Assembly: GCF_002895925.1 (NCBI RefSeq)
Contig: NZ_NWUO01000001.1
Coordinates: forward strand, 248,001 to 312,000
Direction: 5' to 3'
DNA: 64,000 bases
Origin: Mixta theicola
GTDB lineage: Bacteria > Pseudomonadota > Gammaproteobacteria > Enterobacterales > Enterobacteriaceae
Position 1 is the first letter of the stretch, and every line of letters starts with the position of its first letter. Under the pieces are notes generated by a model. That model was not told the DNA's origin. It worked only from the letters and a program-made list of their open reading frames with translations, and did no database searches. Made by a program: the position numbers and the translations under genes. Below, piece by piece: positions 62,469 through 64,000 of the stretch.

Positions 62469-64000
62469 TTAAAGCATTAACTGACCAGCCTGAGCCAGAA
62501 TGCGCGTGCCTGACTGAGCGGTGGTATCGTAATTGTAAATATCTGTGCGAAACTGTGTCTTACCGTCATCTGCTACCCAGGCGGTAAGATAAAACAGATT
62601 TACCGGGACACGGTGACGAATAGGAACATAGCGCGTATCTCCCTGCTGCAGGCTGCTGGATATGCGCGCATTATTCCAGCCCGCATCCTGCAGTAGTAAA
62701 TTGGCTAACTCCGAGGCTTTATTTACCCGTACGCAACCAGAACTCAGCGCGCGAATATCTTTCTGGAAAAGATTGTGATTTGGCGTGTCATGCAAATAAA
62801 TAGCGTCGGAGCTGGGCATATTGAATTTAAAACGCCCCAGCGAGTTATTAGCCCCCGGTGCCTGGCGTATGCGATACGGGAATGTAGCCGCCGAGACCAT
62901 ACTCCAGTCAATCATGCTGGGATCGATAACCTCGGCATCGTTGCTCCAGCCGGAAAGCAAGGTATAACCATGCTGATACAGATAAGACGGGTTGCGTTTA
63001 ACTTTGGGAATAATATCCTGCCGGACCAGCGTTGTGGGAACATTCCACGGTGGATTCAGCACGACATTATTTAAAGCGCTACGCATCAGCGGCGTTTTAC
63101 GATCGGGACGGCCCACGATTACGCGGGACGATAATATTTCATTGCCGTTAGCGTAATAGACCAGCGAATAGTTGGCGATATTGACCATGATGCCATTACG
63201 CATATCATCCGGCAGCAGCCGCAAACGCTGGATATTGAGCGCCAGCAGCGAGGCACGCAGCTGTGGCGACACGTTTAGCCATTCGCGCGTGCGTGGGCCA
63301 ATCGCCCCGTCAGCTTCCAGACCTTGCCAGCGCTGAAAGCGCTTCACCGCTTCGATTAGCGTTGGGCCATAAATATTGTCGTCTGTCGCCACCGGCTGTG
63401 AAGAGGCAACGTTGCCCGGATTAGCCGGGGTTGAGGCCGGCACGTCAGTAACGTCAGTGGCGGAAGGGCTTACGGTAGCCAACCGATCGTTCTGACTGAC
63501 GGCGTCAGCGGTTGCCGCATCCTCATTTGGCGCTGGCGCGTCTTTAGCCGACAGCATACCGGTACGCTGCAGAATCTCTCTTAACGCCGGAACATCATCG
63601 CTGACCTGGCCGGGACGTAGCGTCTGTTTATCTTTCAGCTGCGGCCACGGATGATTATCCGCCAGCATCTGCTTCAGCGCATTGTGCATACGGCTATATT
63701 GGGGATGTTGAGGAACTAAAGAGTTAACGAAACGGGTCAGTTGCCCGGCATCAACCGCCTTCAGCCACTGGTTAGTCACCGCAAGCGGCGGCAGCGCCAT
63801 TTTGTAAGGAACCCGGCTATATAGCCAGCTTTCACCCTTCTTAGGTACGTTTGCGACAAATTGCAGGTAGCCAAGCATAGCGTCCGATAAAACAATATCG
63901 CGCGCCATACCGGTAATATTGGGATCCGTTAATAGCTGTACCCACTGGGTAAACTGCGGCTGAACCCCTGAAATCGCCACTTCGGCCAGCTGCTGCTGGA
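62469..64000 (-). CDS. ldtD: L,D-transpeptidase LdtD (YcbB), N-terminus outside window
   Basis: The frame is open to the right edge, so about 510 C-terminal residues of an expected ~615 are visible; the upstream codons (…[11 protein letters not shown]) continue the frame. A peptidoglycan-binding domain ([23 protein letters not shown]) precedes the YkuD catalytic domain with [23 protein letters not shown], containing the active His and Cys. LdtD forms 3-3 crosslinks in the periplasm and gives beta-lactam resistance when overactive. A ~60-residue acidic, Ala/Pro-rich insert (near PADEDAATAD-like region, about 63390-63560) interrupts the part before the binding domain and looks low-complexity. 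Confidence 0.92.
   Translation of the reverse strand, partial: QQQLAEVAISGVQPQFTQWVQLLTDPNITGMARDIVLSDAMLGYLQFVANVPKKGESWLYSRVPYKMALPPLAVTNQWLKAVDAGQLTRFVNSLVPQHPQYSRMHNALKQMLADNHPWPQLKDKQTLRPGQVSDDVPALREILQRTGMLSAKDAPAPNEDAATADAVSQNDRLATVSPSATDVTDVPASTPANPGNVASSQPVATDDNIYGPTLIEAVKRFQRWQGLEADGAIGPRTREWLNVSPQLRASLLALNIQRLRLLPDDMRNGIMVNIANYSLVYYANGNEILSSRVIVGRPDRKTPLMRSALNNVVLNPPWNVPTTLVRQDIIPKVKRNPSYLYQHGYTLLSGWSNDAEVIDPSMIDWSMVSAATFPYRIRQAPGANNSLGRFKFNMPSSDAIYLHDTPNHNLFQKDIRALSSGCVRVNKASELANLLLQDAGWNNARISSSLQQGDTRYVPIRHRVPVNLFYLTAWVADDGKTQFRTDIYNYDTTAQSGTRILAQAGQLML

Noticed and set aside
1-64000. matS sites (GTGAC-RNY-GTCAC) expected near matP-type Ter regions
   Set aside because: Scanning by eye found only partial matches, such as GTGACAACGAAAC near 35806 and GTGACCGTCAC near 46426, which lack bases of the consensus.

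Overview
The window looks like the chromosome of a gamma-proteobacterium of the order Enterobacterales, most likely an Erwiniaceae member (Pantoea/Mixta/Erwinia type). This rests on recalled protein similarity and on a gene order that matches the Escherichia coli yccS-to-ycbB segment gene for gene. No database search was possible.

Left core block (1-6230): the end of yccS, then sxy/tfoX, sulA with a perfect LexA box, ompA with its long leader, matP, the Lon-like ycbZ, and fabA with overlapping FadR- and FabR-like sites. Right core block (36996-64000): rmf, pqiCBA, uup, rlmKL, ycbX, zapC, pyrD, the sulfonate operon ssuEADCB, pepN, pncB, asnS, an OmpF-like porin, aspC, gloC, mepK and the truncated ldtD. 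In E. coli fabA and rmf are neighbours. Here about 30.7 kb of accessory DNA lies between them, with no integrase, transposase or tRNA visible.

The accessory region has four parts. (1) 6483-7412: a PadR regulator with a His/Arg-rich N-terminus (YqjI-like), preceded by a three-copy inverted-repeat operator. (2) 7496-18933: two operons for an unassigned aromatic or heteroaromatic catabolic route. The plus-strand one encodes a type I extradiol dioxygenase, an MFS carrier, a PhzS-like FAD monooxygenase and an ACMSD-family amidohydrolase lacking two key residues. The minus-strand one encodes an SDR lacking Tyr/Lys, an NTF2-like protein, an FAH-family hydrolase, a DUF3500 protein, an OprD-type porin and a RidA-like protein. 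A PadR regulator fused to a DUF2218 domain sits between them, and the same two-box operator with 17-bp periodicity precedes both operons and the regulator gene. (3) 19199-28783: a tannase-family esterase plus a complete gallate route (galA, galT, galR, galB, galC, galD) with an extra NAD-binding DUF1932 protein in the galBCD operon. Together these could take galloyl esters to pyruvate and oxaloacetate. (4) 29041-36396: a minus-strand operon with its own AT-rich promoter, a 38-codon leader ORF, an MdfA-like exporter, a LuxE-like acyl-protein synthetase, a LuxC reductase fused to a PaaK-like adenylation domain, a second PaaK-like adenylating enzyme and a GNAT acetyltransferase. This looks like a compact carboxylate-activating and carboxylate-reducing pathway for an exported small molecule of unknown identity. 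It is the best candidate here for an undescribed system.

No rRNA, tRNA, CRISPR array, insertion sequence or phage gene was seen.
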